64,000 nt of DNA from Aliihoeflea aestuarii (GTDB lineage: Bacteria > Pseudomonadota > Alphaproteobacteria > Rhizobiales > Rhizobiaceae): assembly GCF_024105665.1 (NCBI RefSeq), contig NZ_JAAAMK010000001.1, positions 1 to 64,000 on the forward strand, written 5' to 3'. The notes beneath the pieces are model-generated. The model saw only the letters and a program-made list of their open reading frames with translations. It was not told the DNA's origin and did no database searches. Below, piece by piece: positions 27,032 through 35,987 of this stretch; within the stretch, counting starts at the first letter, position 1, and every line of letters begins with the position of its first letter. The position numbers and the translations under genes were made by a program.

Positions 27032-28965
27032 TGATCATTCTCCTGCTCATGGGCCGCAGCCAGTTTCTGAATTGCGATTCTCTGTCCTGCCGAAAACTTG
27101 ATATCGGCGCGCTTGGCGTCACCGAGGCAGTCCTGCGCATACCGCAGGCTATTTGCCTCAAGGGTGGTCAGGCCGATCAACTGCGCCTCCAGCTCCTGCT
27201 GCCGGATGAAGTCGTAACCTTTCGACGTCAGGCGATCGTAAGCTTCCTCCAGCTTCTTCGCTTCGCGCGCGGCCTTCGCCAGCCCCTTGTCATCGACGGT
27301 CGATGGCAGCGTGGCTGTCGTGGTGATCGCCGGGAGCACTGTTGAGCTTTCGCGGCTGCGGAAAGCATGGTTCCAGGCGGCATCGCCCTTGCCCTGCATT
27401 TCGACTGAAAGCGCGGCTGCCGCCTCTGCCTCCTGCCGCAACTCGCGCGCCCGATCGCCGAGGCCATCAGTAGCGACGCCCAGCAAGCCAAGAACGCCCG
27501 ACAGCGCCCATTCTGTGCCCTCGACAATAGATGCCAGCATCCGGTTCCAGTCCGCGCCAAGCTGCGCAACTGCGCTCTGCCAGTAGTAGGAAAAGGCGTT
27601 GAGAATGGACTTGGAGCGATCAAAAATGTCCGCGAAAGCATCGCCCCAGCTTTCCGCGCTGCGACGTGCTTCGATAAGCTGGTGTACCAGTTCACCGAGC
27701 AACACCACGGCCGCGCCGATACCGATCCGGATCAGCGCCGTCCGGAGCAAAGCGAGCGCCCCTGTGAGGCCATGCGTCGCAAGCTGCGCCGCCACCATCG
27801 CGCCGACGTAGTAGGTGCCGTACGCCGTCGCGGCGGTTGCCGCATAGGTGACCATCCGCTGCATGTTGTCGGCGATGATGACGAGACCAGCCGCGAAGCT
27901 CTCGGATGCGCCGCCCGCCTGATCCATCATGCCGATGGTCATAAGCAGCGAGTTTCTGATCAGTGTCATTCCGTCCGCGATCGTCGCGGGCATCCGGTCG
28001 GCTTCTTCGCGCAGCGTTTCGAGCTGCGATGAAAGGCCAAGCATTACCTCGCGCGTGATCTTGCCATCAGACGCCATCTTGCGCAGCTCGAGGACATTCA
28101 CGCCCATCGAATCGGCAAGTGCCTGCGCGAGCCGGTCGCTGCCGGTCATGACCGTGTTGAACTGGTCGAGGTTCATCTTGCCGAGCGAAATTGCGTCAGA
28201 CCATGCGCGCTGGACGCTTTCAGCGCGTTGCCCGCGTGTCGCGCTGATCACCAGCGCATTGTTGAAGCTTTCGACCAGGTCGAGCTGGTCGCTGATCGAG
28301 ACGCCCAGCGCTGTCAGCGACGTTGAACTCGATAGCCAGCTTTCGGCCGTGCGATCGAGATCCGAATAGGTTCGGCGCGCCATCTGACCCAGGCGCTCAA
28401 GAACCGCCTGCCCGCCTTCGAACGATCCGGTCGCATTGACGACGCGCGCCTGTATCTCGCTCCATTGATCGGCCATGTTGCCGAGCATCTTGACGCCCTG
28501 AAAACTCAGATACGCCAGCACGAGCTGCGAGACGGAGCTTTTCAGGCGGTCTATCAGCCCGGTCGATTGATCCACCGACGCGGCGGTGTTGTCGTTCGAC
28601 GCCCGGAAATTGTCGTTCGCGGCGGTCGCGGAAAGGTATCGCTCGCGCAGCTGCCCCATGGCGCGATTGTATTCGGCCTGCGTCGCCAGCCCCTGTTGGA
28701 ATGCGCGATCGAGCGTTTGCTGCCCGCGCTCCAACTGGCTTTGCGCTCGAAACTGTGAATCGATCTGTCCGCGCAGGCGATCATATGCGCCGGCTGCTGA
28801 AAGCTGACGACGGGAGGTCGTTTCCGTGGTGCGGGCGACGGTCTCGCTGCTCTTGGCGAGATTGTCCTGCGCGTCGGAAACCGACCGCAGATCCTGCTCC
28901 AGTTTGTCGAGACCTTCCTGTGTGCCTCGAATGTGAACTATGCGAACCGTGCTTTGAGCGCTCAT
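27028..28965 (-). CDS. Phage tail tape-measure protein
   Basis: 645 residues. A coiled-coil N terminus (residues about 10-130) precedes the tape-measure domain (about 170-330: ARRTYSDLDRTAESWLSSS, then GKMNLDQFNTVMTGSDRLAQ). Two hydrophobic segments follow at about 370-430. It sets tail length in long-tailed phages. The start at 28965 has GGAAG nearby; a further upstream in-frame start would add 14 residues. The protein is short, implying a tail of about 95-100 nm if the usual 1.5 angstrom per residue holds. Confidence 0.9.
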   Translation of the reverse strand: MSAQSTVRIVHIRGTQEGLDKLEQDLRSVSDAQDNLAKSSETVARTTETTSRRQLSAAGAYDRLRGQIDSQFRAQSQLERGQQTLDRAFQQGLATQAEYNRAMGQLRERYLSATAANDNFRASNDNTAASVDQSTGLIDRLKSSVSQLVLAYLSFQGVKMLGNMADQWSEIQARVVNATGSFEGGQAVLERLGQMARRTYSDLDRTAESWLSSSTSLTALGVSISDQLDLVESFNNALVISATRGQRAESVQRAWSDAISLGKMNLDQFNTVMTGSDRLAQALADSMGVNVLELRKMASDGKITREVMLGLSSQLETLREEADRMPATIADGMTLIRNSLLMTIGMMDQAGGASESFAAGLVIIADNMQRMVTYAATAATAYGTYYVGAMVAAQLATHGLTGALALLRTALIRIGIGAAVVLLGELVHQLIEARRSAESWGDAFADIFDRSKSILNAFSYYWQSAVAQLGADWNRMLASIVEGTEWALSGVLGLLGVATDGLGDRARELRQEAEAAAALSVEMQGKGDAAWNHAFRSRESSTVLPAITTTATLPSTVDDKGLAKAAREAKKLEEAYDRLTSKGYDFIRQQELEAQLIGLTTLEANSLRYAQDCLGDAKRADIKFSAGQRIAIQKLAAAHEQENDQ

Positions 28966-29126
28966 CGTGTCGCTTCCTGTTTCGGAAAGGGAGATGGCGG
29001 CGATCACCGTCGAGAATTGACCGCCGCCTGAGCCTTGCCACCTTGACCCCTATGAAACGAACGGCGCAGGGAGGTGACTTACCGTTTTCGGCCTAGCTCA
29101 TTGGCCTCAGGAAATAGCGCGCCGGA

Positions 29127-30368
29127 TTAATTGCCGCCCTCAGATGCAACGCCGATGCGCATCAGGCGAATGGCGCGCGGATCACGCACGCCGCCACCGA
29201 CACGTTTCGTCGCGTAGAAATGCACGAACGGCTTGTTGGTGTAGGGATCGCGCAGCATGCGGACGCCGATGCGATCGTTAATGACGTAGCCCGCCTGAAA
29301 ATCACCGAACGCGATCGGGAGCGCATCGGCCGCGATATCAGGCATGTTCTCGTCAATCTCGACAGGGTAGCCGAGCAGCGTTGCCGGCTGGCCTGCGACG
29401 TAGGTTTCGCGCCACAGATAGTTGTCCTGCCCGTCCTTCATCTTCGCGATCGTCGCCGCCGTGGTTGAGTTCATCAGCCAGCGCGCATTTCGACGGTAGG
29501 GCGCAGGAAGGCCATACACGAAGTCGATAAGACTGTCGGCATTGCCGAGCGCCGCCGCAGCGCCGCTCGCCATAACGTCCAACGTGCCACCCGGATGAAC
29601 CGTGGCGCTTGTTCCGCCTGGAACGTATGTCAGCAAGCCGCGCGGCTTGTTGATCCCGTTGCCGGCGATGAACGAGACACCTTCCTGCTTGGCAAATTCC
29701 TCCGCCAGCTCGTCGGTGATGAAGTTAGCGACGTTGTAATCAGCGTCGTCGAGCAGACGCTGCGTGATGGCGGGGTTCGCGTAGATCTCGCCATGCGTAA
29801 ATTCGATCGGCTCGATCGTTCCGCTTTCGGTCTGCGGTCGCGCGGCGGTCTCACCGACCCAACCCGATCCCCAGCCCTTGCCGTTCCAAAGCGTCGAATA
29901 GCCACCGACAGTGGTCGAGACGACGCGCGCCAGGCGGCGCATCGGAGACAGCGGCTCAAGGGCGGCAATGATTTGCCGATCCCACTCGACTGGCGCGAGA
30001 TAGCCACCCGAATTCGGCGTGCCGACGCTCATGCTGGCTTGGATGGATGCTCGCAGGCCATTGCGCTGAGCGTCGCGCACTTCGGACTCGTCTCGGCCGT
30101 CACGGATCCAGCCGCCGAACGAGGCTGTATATGCTGGATCCGGCGAGCGCATAGCGGAGGGCTGTGCCGTTGCTGGCCCCGTCTGCATCTGCGCGATACG
30201 GGTGTTGATGTCGTCGAGCATTTCTCGATGCTCGGCAAGGGTTCCATCCTGTCTGGCACGGAACGCCGACAGGTCGGAATTCATTTCGGCCAAGACCGTG
30301 GCGAGGTCGGTATTACGGCTATTGGCGTGGATAGCCACGATTCCGCGATGACGGGTAAGCGCGTTCAT
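29127..30368 (-). CDS. Phage major capsid protein, HK97 fold
   Basis: 413 residues. The first 100 residues form a charged coiled coil (delta/scaffold-like). The HK97 body starts about residue 125 with segments such as GGYLAPVEWDRQIIAALEPL, then VSFIAGNGINKPRGLL and the C-terminal IAFGDFQAGYVINDRIGVRM. The ATG at 30368 has AAAGGAT just upstream. No prohead protease gene is visible next to it. The gap of 161 bases to the tape-measure gene leaves no room for head-tail joining genes. Confidence 0.92.
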   Translation of the reverse strand: MNALTRHRGIVAIHANSRNTDLATVLAEMNSDLSAFRARQDGTLAEHREMLDDINTRIAQMQTGPATAQPSAMRSPDPAYTASFGGWIRDGRDESEVRDAQRNGLRASIQASMSVGTPNSGGYLAPVEWDRQIIAALEPLSPMRRLARVVSTTVGGYSTLWNGKGWGSGWVGETAARPQTESGTIEPIEFTHGEIYANPAITQRLLDDADYNVANFITDELAEEFAKQEGVSFIAGNGINKPRGLLTYVPGGTSATVHPGGTLDVMASGAAAALGNADSLIDFVYGLPAPYRRNARWLMNSTTAATIAKMKDGQDNYLWRETYVAGQPATLLGYPVEIDENMPDIAADALPIAFGDFQAGYVINDRIGVRMLRDPYTNKPFVHFYATKRVGGGVRDPRAIRLMRIGVASEGGN

Positions 30369-30613
30369 AGACGCGATCCTTTTCGGATATCCAGAGCGGA
30401 CGCCGACATGCAGCGAAACGCCTCCGGAGAGGTTGAAACTGACAGGGGAAAATAGGCAGCGTCGCGCGTACCTTAGAGCCGCTACGGCAGGCTCGTCGTC
30501 GGCGCTACGGCAGCCGACCGTTTCAAACGCCTGACCTTGGCTGAGCAGCGTCGCGCGTACTCCGAGGGGGTTATTCGCCCCGTCACCAAAGCCGAACGGC
30601 TCTTGATTCGAGA
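30369..30613. other. Gap with 16-bp direct repeat where packaging genes would be expected
   Basis: No gene seen. GCAGCGTCGCGCGTAC occurs at 30456-30471 and again at 30545-30560 in the same orientation, 89 bases apart. In ordinary long-tailed phages this position would hold terminase, portal and protease genes. The repeat may mark an old rearrangement or be a binding site. Confidence 0.5.
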
Positions 30614-31420
30614 TCACTGTACGACCTTCAAATCTGGTTTGTCGAGATTGCGCAGACCAAACGCGAAATTTTCCACAAGCGCCGCCATCTCATCGGCACT
30701 CGACCCCATGCCTATGCCAATAGCGGATGCGCCCCGTAGCGCGCCCTCAATGATCGCTTCAGGCGCATATCCGGTATGCGATACCAGCCGGGAAACGGAA
30801 CGGCTGACGGCGCGAACTTGCAGCTCGTGTAGCTCGTCGGGTGAATGTTCGGTCGGCTTCATCGTCATTGGCTCCATGGCTCTAAAATCGAAAGAAATCG
30901 GGAGAAATTCGTCGCGCTCGGCTGCACCGTCTGTCGCGATCCCTTGCGTTTCAAGGGTTTTCAGAAGGTCGCCGTTGACTGAGACGGCGTCCGACGCCTC
31001 AAAATTCGCCTGAGCGGAAATAAAATCTGCGAATGAGAGGGGGACGGGTCTAGCGGTTGGGTCGGTCGCGACTTTCGACCCGCCCCCCGCCTTCAGCTTC
31101 GCCTTGTGCTTTCGGTTCGTCCGACGGTGCTGCTCCTGCCAGCAAGCGGCGGAGCACGTTCGGGCATGGCGTCCTCTGCCCCGGCGCGGCTGGATGACTG
31201 GGCTGCCGCAGATCAGGCAAGGAACCTCGACGAACAACGGACGGCCTGCACGTGCTCGCGCTCGCTGCGCAGCCATCTTCGAAGGATTAGCCGCGCGCCA
31301 GGCATTTCGCTGACGGCGGACCAATTCAGCCTTGCAAGCGGCCGAGCAGTGCATCGCTTGCCGACCACGCGAGCCAGCCTCAAAGCTTTCACCGCAAACG
31401 GCACAATTCCCGATCCGCAT
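30614..31420 (-). CDS. Zinc-ribbon protein with two CxxC clusters
   Basis: 268 residues. Two cysteine clusters in the first 110 residues: CAVCGESF with CSAACKAELVRRQRNAW, and CLICGSPV with CSAACWQEQHRR. The repeated CSAAC motif with basic tails suggests duplicated nucleic-acid-binding zinc fingers. The C-terminal half (LQVRAVSRSVSRLVSHTGY) is unknown. Its ATG overlaps the upstream gene's stop by one base, so translation is coupled to the replication-like gene. Confidence 0.75.
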   Translation of the reverse strand: MRIGNCAVCGESFEAGSRGRQAMHCSAACKAELVRRQRNAWRAANPSKMAAQRARARAGRPLFVEVPCLICGSPVIQPRRGRGRHARTCSAACWQEQHRRTNRKHKAKLKAGGGSKVATDPTARPVPLSFADFISAQANFEASDAVSVNGDLLKTLETQGIATDGAAERDEFLPISFDFRAMEPMTMKPTEHSPDELHELQVRAVSRSVSRLVSHTGYAPEAIIEGALRGASAIGIGMGSSADEMAALVENFAFGLRNLDKPDLKVVQ

Positions 31421-32118
31421 CAGCGCTCCCCCATCTGCGCTAACCATGCGGCGGCGCGCTCGTGCTTTGGCAGTCGGTTGATTTCGGCCGCGATCTTGCG
31501 GTAACGCGCCGCCTCCGCAGCATCGGCCTTCGCGGCGCTTCTCCCGCCCACAACCGGGAGTAGCATTGGCACCTGCTTCGACGGCAAGCGCCTATTCGTC
31601 ATAAGCCCATTCGAGGGTTCGGCAGATCGCAGCCGAGAAGGGGCTGGCTTCTGCCCCTCAACCTGCTCAGGTTCTTTCAACTGGTTCCTTCGACTGGTTT
31701 GTAGGCACGGTTGTTCCTGTTCAACCGGCACGCTTGTTCCTGTTGAACAGGCACGGTTGTTCCTGTTTGCCGCGTCCATAGAAGCGCCCTTCATCAACGA
31801 ATTCCACTCTGAGACGACGCGCGCGAAGGTCGCCCAAAGCGGCGTGTAGCTCGCGCAATGAGAGTGACCGCCGTGGCTGACCTTCTCGAACAGTGGTGCT
31901 GGTCCGTCGCAAAGCTCTTTCGTCGCCTTACGCACCATCCGAACAGATATGCCGAGGAGCGTAGCGAGACGTTCGTTGCTTGGATCGCAACGGCCTGTCT
32001 TGTGATTGAAGTGATCGAGGATGGCGGCCGCAACGCGCCGAGTGTCGCCGGTGAAGCCAGGCGCTAGTCCGATCGCCTTGAGCGCGATCAGAACGCTGCT
32101 CTCTGGCAAGCGTGACAT
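31420..32118 (-). CDS. Helix-turn-helix replication-type protein with internal iterons
   Basis: 232 residues. Residues about 25-75 form a winged helix (ILDHFNHKTGRCDPSNERLA, then TLLGISVRMVRKATKEL), as in phage and plasmid initiation proteins. The rest is low-complexity and ends in a helical tail (AAEINRLPKHERAAAWLAQ). Three exact-period 23-bp repeats lie inside the gene at 31704-31772. Like lambda O, this may be an initiator whose origin is in its own gene. Its start overlaps the end of the attP-split frame, and its end overlaps the zinc-ribbon gene. Confidence 0.75.
   Translation of the reverse strand: MSRLPESSVLIALKAIGLAPGFTGDTRRVAAAILDHFNHKTGRCDPSNERLATLLGISVRMVRKATKELCDGPAPLFEKVSHGGHSHCASYTPLWATFARVVSEWNSLMKGASMDAANRNNRACSTGTSVPVEQEQPCLQTSRRNQLKEPEQVEGQKPAPSRLRSAEPSNGLMTNRRLPSKQVPMLLPVVGGRSAAKADAAEAARYRKIAAEINRLPKHERAAAWLAQMGER
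31704..31772. repeat. Three 23-bp iteron-like tandem repeats inside the replication-type gene
   Basis: Copies start at 31704, 31727 and 31750, each opening GGCACG(G/C)TTGTTCCTGTT. The first two continue with CAACC and GAACA, so the halves GTTCAAC/GTTGAAC vary. The period of 23 is not a multiple of three: each copy is read in a different frame, giving unrelated peptide. Conservation must therefore act on DNA, as expected of protein-binding iterons. Confidence 0.85.
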
Positions 32119-32406
32119 CAGCGAGCGGCCTCGCGGATTGCGCAGACGGCCTCATGGGGCGTCAGACCAAACCGCCGTCGCAGAGCTGGAATTATCGGCC
32201 GTTCGCACCGGTCACGGTTTGAACGATACCAATCGGCGGCGGTCGAAATCGCCTCTGTGCTCTCGTGACAAAGACCTGTTTTTCCGCCAATTGGGAGGTT
32301 GGACGCGCGCGTTAATTGCGCAATGTTTTCAGTGAGCGGTTTTGATGGGTTGGGATTTGTAAGGGCTTGAGAATTATGGCGTGTGTTGCGCCCATCCTCT
32401 CCGCCA
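32118..32406 (-). CDS. 3' part of a gene split by integration, start lost at attR
   Basis: On the minus strand an open frame enters from attR and ends with TGA at 32118-32120, overlapping the ATG of the replication-type gene (TGATG). There is no ATG, GTG or TTG in frame from the attR core to the stop. The encoded end (STAADWYRSNRDRCERPIIP, then ALRRRFGLTPHEAVCAIREA) resembles a small conserved protein I associate with Hyphomicrobiales prophages. Joining it to the left end at the core restores an ATG start at 21882 and gives 103 codons. Confidence 0.75.
32391..32406 (+). other. attR core of the integrated element
   Basis: Exact copy of the last 16 bases of tRNA-Ser with CCA (CCCATCCTCTCCGCCA). 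Upstream (GTTGCG) and downstream (TCGCCG) bases differ from those at attL. The host sequence beyond resumes with a 94-bp spacer before the arsenic cluster. Confidence 0.93.
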
Positions 32407-32500
32407 TCGCCGCCGATTGCCCTCTATAGCTCGATATTGCCGCCGATCACCGCATCCCGCCATGTAAACCGCCGATTCTACGCTACAGCCTGATAGATGC

Positions 32501-33715
32501 TCATTGCTGCGCAATTGGAGTTGATTTCATGGCCCTCCAGAGCAGCACGACGAGCACCAGATTGGCAACGGCGAGAGCGGCCAGCGCCACAAGGGTTTGA
32601 TCGGTGCCTGCAACAGATAGCAGGATCGCGCCCACGGTGGGGCCAACGGCTTGGGCGATGAGACTGGGCCGAGCAAGCCGTCCCATGATCGGCGCATAGC
32701 GCGAGGGACCGAACAGGGCGAGCGGGAGCGCGCCCCTGGCGATCGAGAAGATGCCGTTGCCGGCCCCGTAGAAGATGAGCGACAGGCCGATGATGGGGAA
32801 GCCCGCCGCCAGCATCGACATCCCGGCCGCGCTCAGTACGGAGGCGATCGCAAGCGTCCAGAACGGATGATGCCTTCCCCCGCTCGCCATTTCACAAATC
32901 CGGCCCGCGACCTGGGCTGGGCCGATCAGCGCGCCGAGTGCCACCGCCTCGGCGAGCGATAGTCCGCGTTGCTGCAACAGGGTGAGCAGATGAACCGATA
33001 TGATAGTGACGCCGAGCCCGGCCAGCACCGTGATCGCCATCACGGTCAGATAGGCTCGGCGCTCTTGACCGCGAAGCTCGATGCGCGGTGTTTCGTGCTT
33101 CCCGCCAACCGGCTTGGGCTCGCCGTTGCTCGGAAGGACCAGCAGCACGAGCGGCAGGCAGATCGCGAGATGAATGCCGGCATAGGCCAAACACGCCCCG
33201 CGCCATCCCCAATGCTCCAGAAACAAGGCCGAGAGCGGCCAGCAGACAGTGCTTGCGAAGCCGCCCCATAAGGTCAGGGTAGTGATGGCGGATCGGGCGG
33301 AACGGCCATAATAGCCGCCGAGCGTGGCAAAGGCCGCGTCATAGAGGCCGCCCCCCATTGCGATGCCGAGCACGATCCATCCGAGAACGAACACCCATAG
33401 CGACGGTGAAGCCGCAAGGATGACGAGACCGGCAGCGAGCAGAAGGCAAGCCAAAACCAGGACGGGCCGCCCTCCGTATTGGCCGATTGCATCGCCTACG
33501 CGCGGGGAAACGATGCCGGCCGCGAGCAGGCCGATGGAGAGCGCGCCGACGATCCACGAAAGCGACCAGCCCGTGTCGGCCGCGATCGGGGCTGCGAGAA
33601 CAGCCAGCAGGTAATAGGAGCTGCCCCATGCGAAAATCTGCACCACGCCGAGCGCGGAGATGACGGGCCACCGTCTTGGCCCGGATATACCCGTCTGCGC
33701 CGGCAGGTTCGTCAT
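32501..33715 (-). CDS. MFS efflux protein of the arsenic cluster (ArsK-like)
   Basis: 404 residues with twelve predicted membrane helices. The GWSLSWIVGALSIGLLAAGI segment and a charged loop near PRVGDAIGQYGGRPVLV are MFS features. Its ATG overlaps the arsH stop by one base, so it belongs to the ars operon. MFS exporters in such positions in Agrobacterium-type bacteria (ArsK) export trivalent arsenicals and antimonite; similarity to that protein is inferred from context and not tested. Confidence 0.75.
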   Translation of the reverse strand: MTNLPAQTGISGPRRWPVISALGVVQIFAWGSSYYLLAVLAAPIAADTGWSLSWIVGALSIGLLAAGIVSPRVGDAIGQYGGRPVLVLACLLLAAGLVILAASPSLWVFVLGWIVLGIAMGGGLYDAAFATLGGYYGRSARSAITTLTLWGGFASTVCWPLSALFLEHWGWRGACLAYAGIHLAICLPLVLLVLPSNGEPKPVGGKHETPRIELRGQERRAYLTVMAITVLAGLGVTIISVHLLTLLQQRGLSLAEAVALGALIGPAQVAGRICEMASGGRHHPFWTLAIASVLSAAGMSMLAAGFPIIGLSLIFYGAGNGIFSIARGALPLALFGPSRYAPIMGRLARPSLIAQAVGPTVGAILLSVAGTDQTLVALAALAVANLVLVVLLWRAMKSTPIAQQ

Positions 33716-34431
33716 CAACGGACGCGCTTGAGCGCCATGCGCTCTTCCAGCTTATCGGCCGTTTCCTTGCGCTCGCTGTAGCGATCGGTGAGGTAGGGGG
33801 CGATATCGCGGGTCAGGAGCGTGAACTTCACCAGTTCCTCCATCACATCGACCACCCGATCGTAATAGGATGAAGGCTTCATCCGGCCTGCTTCGTCGAA
33901 CTCCTGATATGCCTTGGCGACCGAGGACTGGTTTGGGATGGTGATCATCCGCATCCATCGGCCAAGGACGCGAAGTTGGTTGACGGCGTTGAAGCTCTGC
34001 GAGCCGCCGGAGACCTGCATCACAGCTAGCGTGCGACCTTGCGTTGGGCGGACCGCGCCCATCGCGAGCGGTATCCAGTCGATTTGCGCCTTGAGGATTC
34101 CGCTCATGGCGCCGTGGCGCTCGGGACTGGTCCAGACCTGCCCTTCGGACCATTGCGACAGTTTCCGAAGTTCTTGCACTTTTGGATGATCGACGGGCGC
34201 ACCATCGGGTAGCGGCAGGCCGTGCGGATCGAACACACGGGTTTCCGCGCCGAAATGGTTGAGCAGTCGTTCGGCTTCGAGGGTGAGCAGCCTGCTGTAG
34301 GAGCGTTCGCGCAACGAGCCATAAAGCAGCAGAATGCGCGGCGGATGAGCGGAAGGCGTCGTTCGCAGGCGCTCGATGGATGGGTTGTCGAGCGCGGCGC
34401 GAACCAGATTGGGAAGGTCGGAAACCGTCAT
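33715..34431 (-). CDS. arsH: Arsenical resistance protein ArsH (NADPH-dependent FMN reductase)
   Basis: 238 residues. The flavodoxin-like FMN site is [17 protein letters not shown] and the ArsH-specific YGSLRERS and [20 protein letters not shown] segments are present. ArsH oxidises trivalent organoarsenicals with NADPH and FMN. It overlaps acr3 by four bases. Confidence 0.95.
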   Translation of the reverse strand: MTVSDLPNLVRAALDNPSIERLRTTPSAHPPRILLLYGSLRERSYSRLLTLEAERLLNHFGAETRVFDPHGLPLPDGAPVDHPKVQELRKLSQWSEGQVWTSPERHGAMSGILKAQIDWIPLAMGAVRPTQGRTLAVMQVSGGSQSFNAVNQLRVLGRWMRMITIPNQSSVAKAYQEFDEAGRMKPSSYYDRVVDVMEELVKFTLLTRDIAPYLTDRYSERKETADKLEERMALKRVR

Positions 34432-35516
34432 GGTTTGGCCTCGGCACGCACGGCAACGGGTGTCCTTGTTTCAGGAAACCATCTTGCGCCGAGCCTGAGC
34501 GAGACATGGACGAGCAGGATGAGTGCTGGCACTTCCACGAGCGGCCCGATGACGGCGGCGAAGGCCACCGGCGAGGCGAGGCCGAAAGCGGCGATGGCGA
34601 CCGCGATGGCCAGCTCGAAATTATTGCCCGCCGCCGTGAAGGCGATCGCCGTTGTGCGCGGATAGTCCGCCTCGATCAAGCGCCCCATCGCAAAGCTGAT
34701 GAGGAACTGGATGATGAAATACAGCGCCAGAGGGATCGCTATGCGCAGCGCATCGAGAGGCAACGCCACCACATCCGCGCCCTTGAGGCTGAACATCGCG
34801 ATGATGGTGAACAGCAGGGCTGCAAGCGTTATCGGGCTGATGCGCGGCAGAAATTCGCGCTCATACCAATCCCCACCCTTGCGGGCGACGAGGATGCGCC
34901 GCGTCAGGTATCCGGCGAGGAACGGGATGCCGAGATAGATCAGCACCGCTTCTGTGATGGTCCAGAAGCCCACATCGATCACGCTGCCCTCAAGGCCGAA
35001 GAGAGGCGGCAGGACGTTGAGGAAGAACCACGCATAGATCGAGAAGAACAGAATCTGGAAGATCGAGTTGAAGGCGACGAGGCCGGCGACATACTGGTTG
35101 TCGCCGCGCGCGAGCTGGTTCCAGACCAGCACCATGGCGATGCAGCGGGCAAGCCCGATCAGGATCAGCCCCGTCATGTATTCCGGGTAGTCGCGCAGGA
35201 AGATCACCGCCAGGGCGAACATCAGCGTCGGGCCGATGATCCAGTTCTGCACCAGCGAGAGGATCAGCACCCGCTTGTCGGAAAAGACTTGATGCAATTC
35301 CTCGTAGCGGACCTTTGCGAGCGGCGGATACATCATCAGGATCAGGCCGATGGCGATCGGAATGTTGGTGGTGCCGATCGACATGGCGTTAAGAGCATCC
35401 GGCAGGCCGGTGAACAGCGTGCCAAGCACGACACCAAGCGCCATCGCGGCGAAAATCCACACCGTCAGATAGCGGTCGAGGAAACCAAGGCGGGACGCTG
35501 GCTTGAGGGAAGCCAT
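34428..35516 (-). CDS. acr3: Arsenite efflux transporter, ACR3 family
   Basis: 362 residues with ten predicted membrane helices. The conserved Cys region of ACR3 is visible as [39 protein letters not shown] is the usual N terminus. It exports arsenite across the inner membrane by the proton gradient. It ends over the arsH start and follows the glutaredoxin-type arsC by 37 bases. Confidence 0.95.
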   Translation of the reverse strand: MASLKPASRLGFLDRYLTVWIFAAMALGVVLGTLFTGLPDALNAMSIGTTNIPIAIGLILMMYPPLAKVRYEELHQVFSDKRVLILSLVQNWIIGPTLMFALAVIFLRDYPEYMTGLILIGLARCIAMVLVWNQLARGDNQYVAGLVAFNSIFQILFFSIYAWFFLNVLPPLFGLEGSVIDVGFWTITEAVLIYLGIPFLAGYLTRRILVARKGGDWYEREFLPRISPITLAALLFTIIAMFSLKGADVVALPLDALRIAIPLALYFIIQFLISFAMGRLIEADYPRTTAIAFTAAGNNFELAIAVAIAAFGLASPVAFAAVIGPLVEVPALILLVHVSLRLGARWFPETRTPVAVRAEAKP

Positions 35517-35553
35517 GAGTATTCTCCAATTGCGGGCTTGTGGAGGCTAAAAG

Positions 35554-35979
35554 TCAGGCGGAAGCGACGCGCCGTCCGTGTTCGTCGATGATGCGCTCGC
35601 CGTCTTCTTTCACGAACGCGCCGCGCTGCGGGGGCAGCAGATCGAGCACGGCTTCCGAAGGGCGACAGAGCCGCACGCCTTGGGGGCTGACGACGATCGG
35701 ACGATTGATGAGAATGGGATGCTCCATCATCGCGTCGATCAACGAATCGTCGCTTAGCTCGGTATCAGCCAAACCCAATTCTGTGTGAGGCGTGCCCTTC
35801 TCGCGCAGGAGATCGCGCGGTGCGATTCCCATGCGGGCGATGAGTTGGACAAGCAGCGCGCGGGACGGCGGCGATTTGAGGTATTCGATCACATGCGGCT
35901 CGACGCCGGAATTGCGGATCAGGCCGAGCGTGTTGCGCGAGGTGCCGCAATCGGGGTTGTGGTAGATGATGACGTCCAT
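35554..35979 (-). CDS. arsC: Arsenate reductase, glutaredoxin-dependent type
   Basis: 141 residues. The active-site Cys is in YHNPDCGTSRNTLGLI; IEYLKSPPSRALLVQLIARM and ILINRPIVVSPQGVRLCRP are the other family blocks. It reduces arsenate to arsenite with glutathione and glutaredoxin. The start at 35979 begins the canonical N terminus (MDVIIYHNPDCG). Confidence 0.95.
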   Translation of the reverse strand: MDVIIYHNPDCGTSRNTLGLIRNSGVEPHVIEYLKSPPSRALLVQLIARMGIAPRDLLREKGTPHTELGLADTELSDDSLIDAMMEHPILINRPIVVSPQGVRLCRPSEAVLDLLPPQRGAFVKEDGERIIDEHGRRVASA

Positions 35980-35987
35980 CGTCGCCC

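Larger units (their letters stand above)
21844..32406. mobile_element. 10.5-kb integrated phage-like element in tRNA-Ser(GCT)
   Basis: Bounded by 16-bp direct repeats (21844-21859 and 32391-32406), with a tyrosine integrase beside attL. Contents: int and two small leftward genes, two more small leftward genes, an XRE regulator with a two-gene rightward cassette, then leftward tail, capsid, zinc-ribbon and replication-like genes. Terminase, portal, prohead protease, tail tube and lysis genes are not seen. It is either a reduced prophage or a capsid-encoding phage satellite. Intact reading frames and tight overlaps argue against advanced decay. Confidence 0.9.

Noticed and set aside
31704-31772. 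CRISPR array
   Set aside because: Only three contiguous 23-bp repeats with no spacers, inside a coding gene. No CRISPR array was found in the window.
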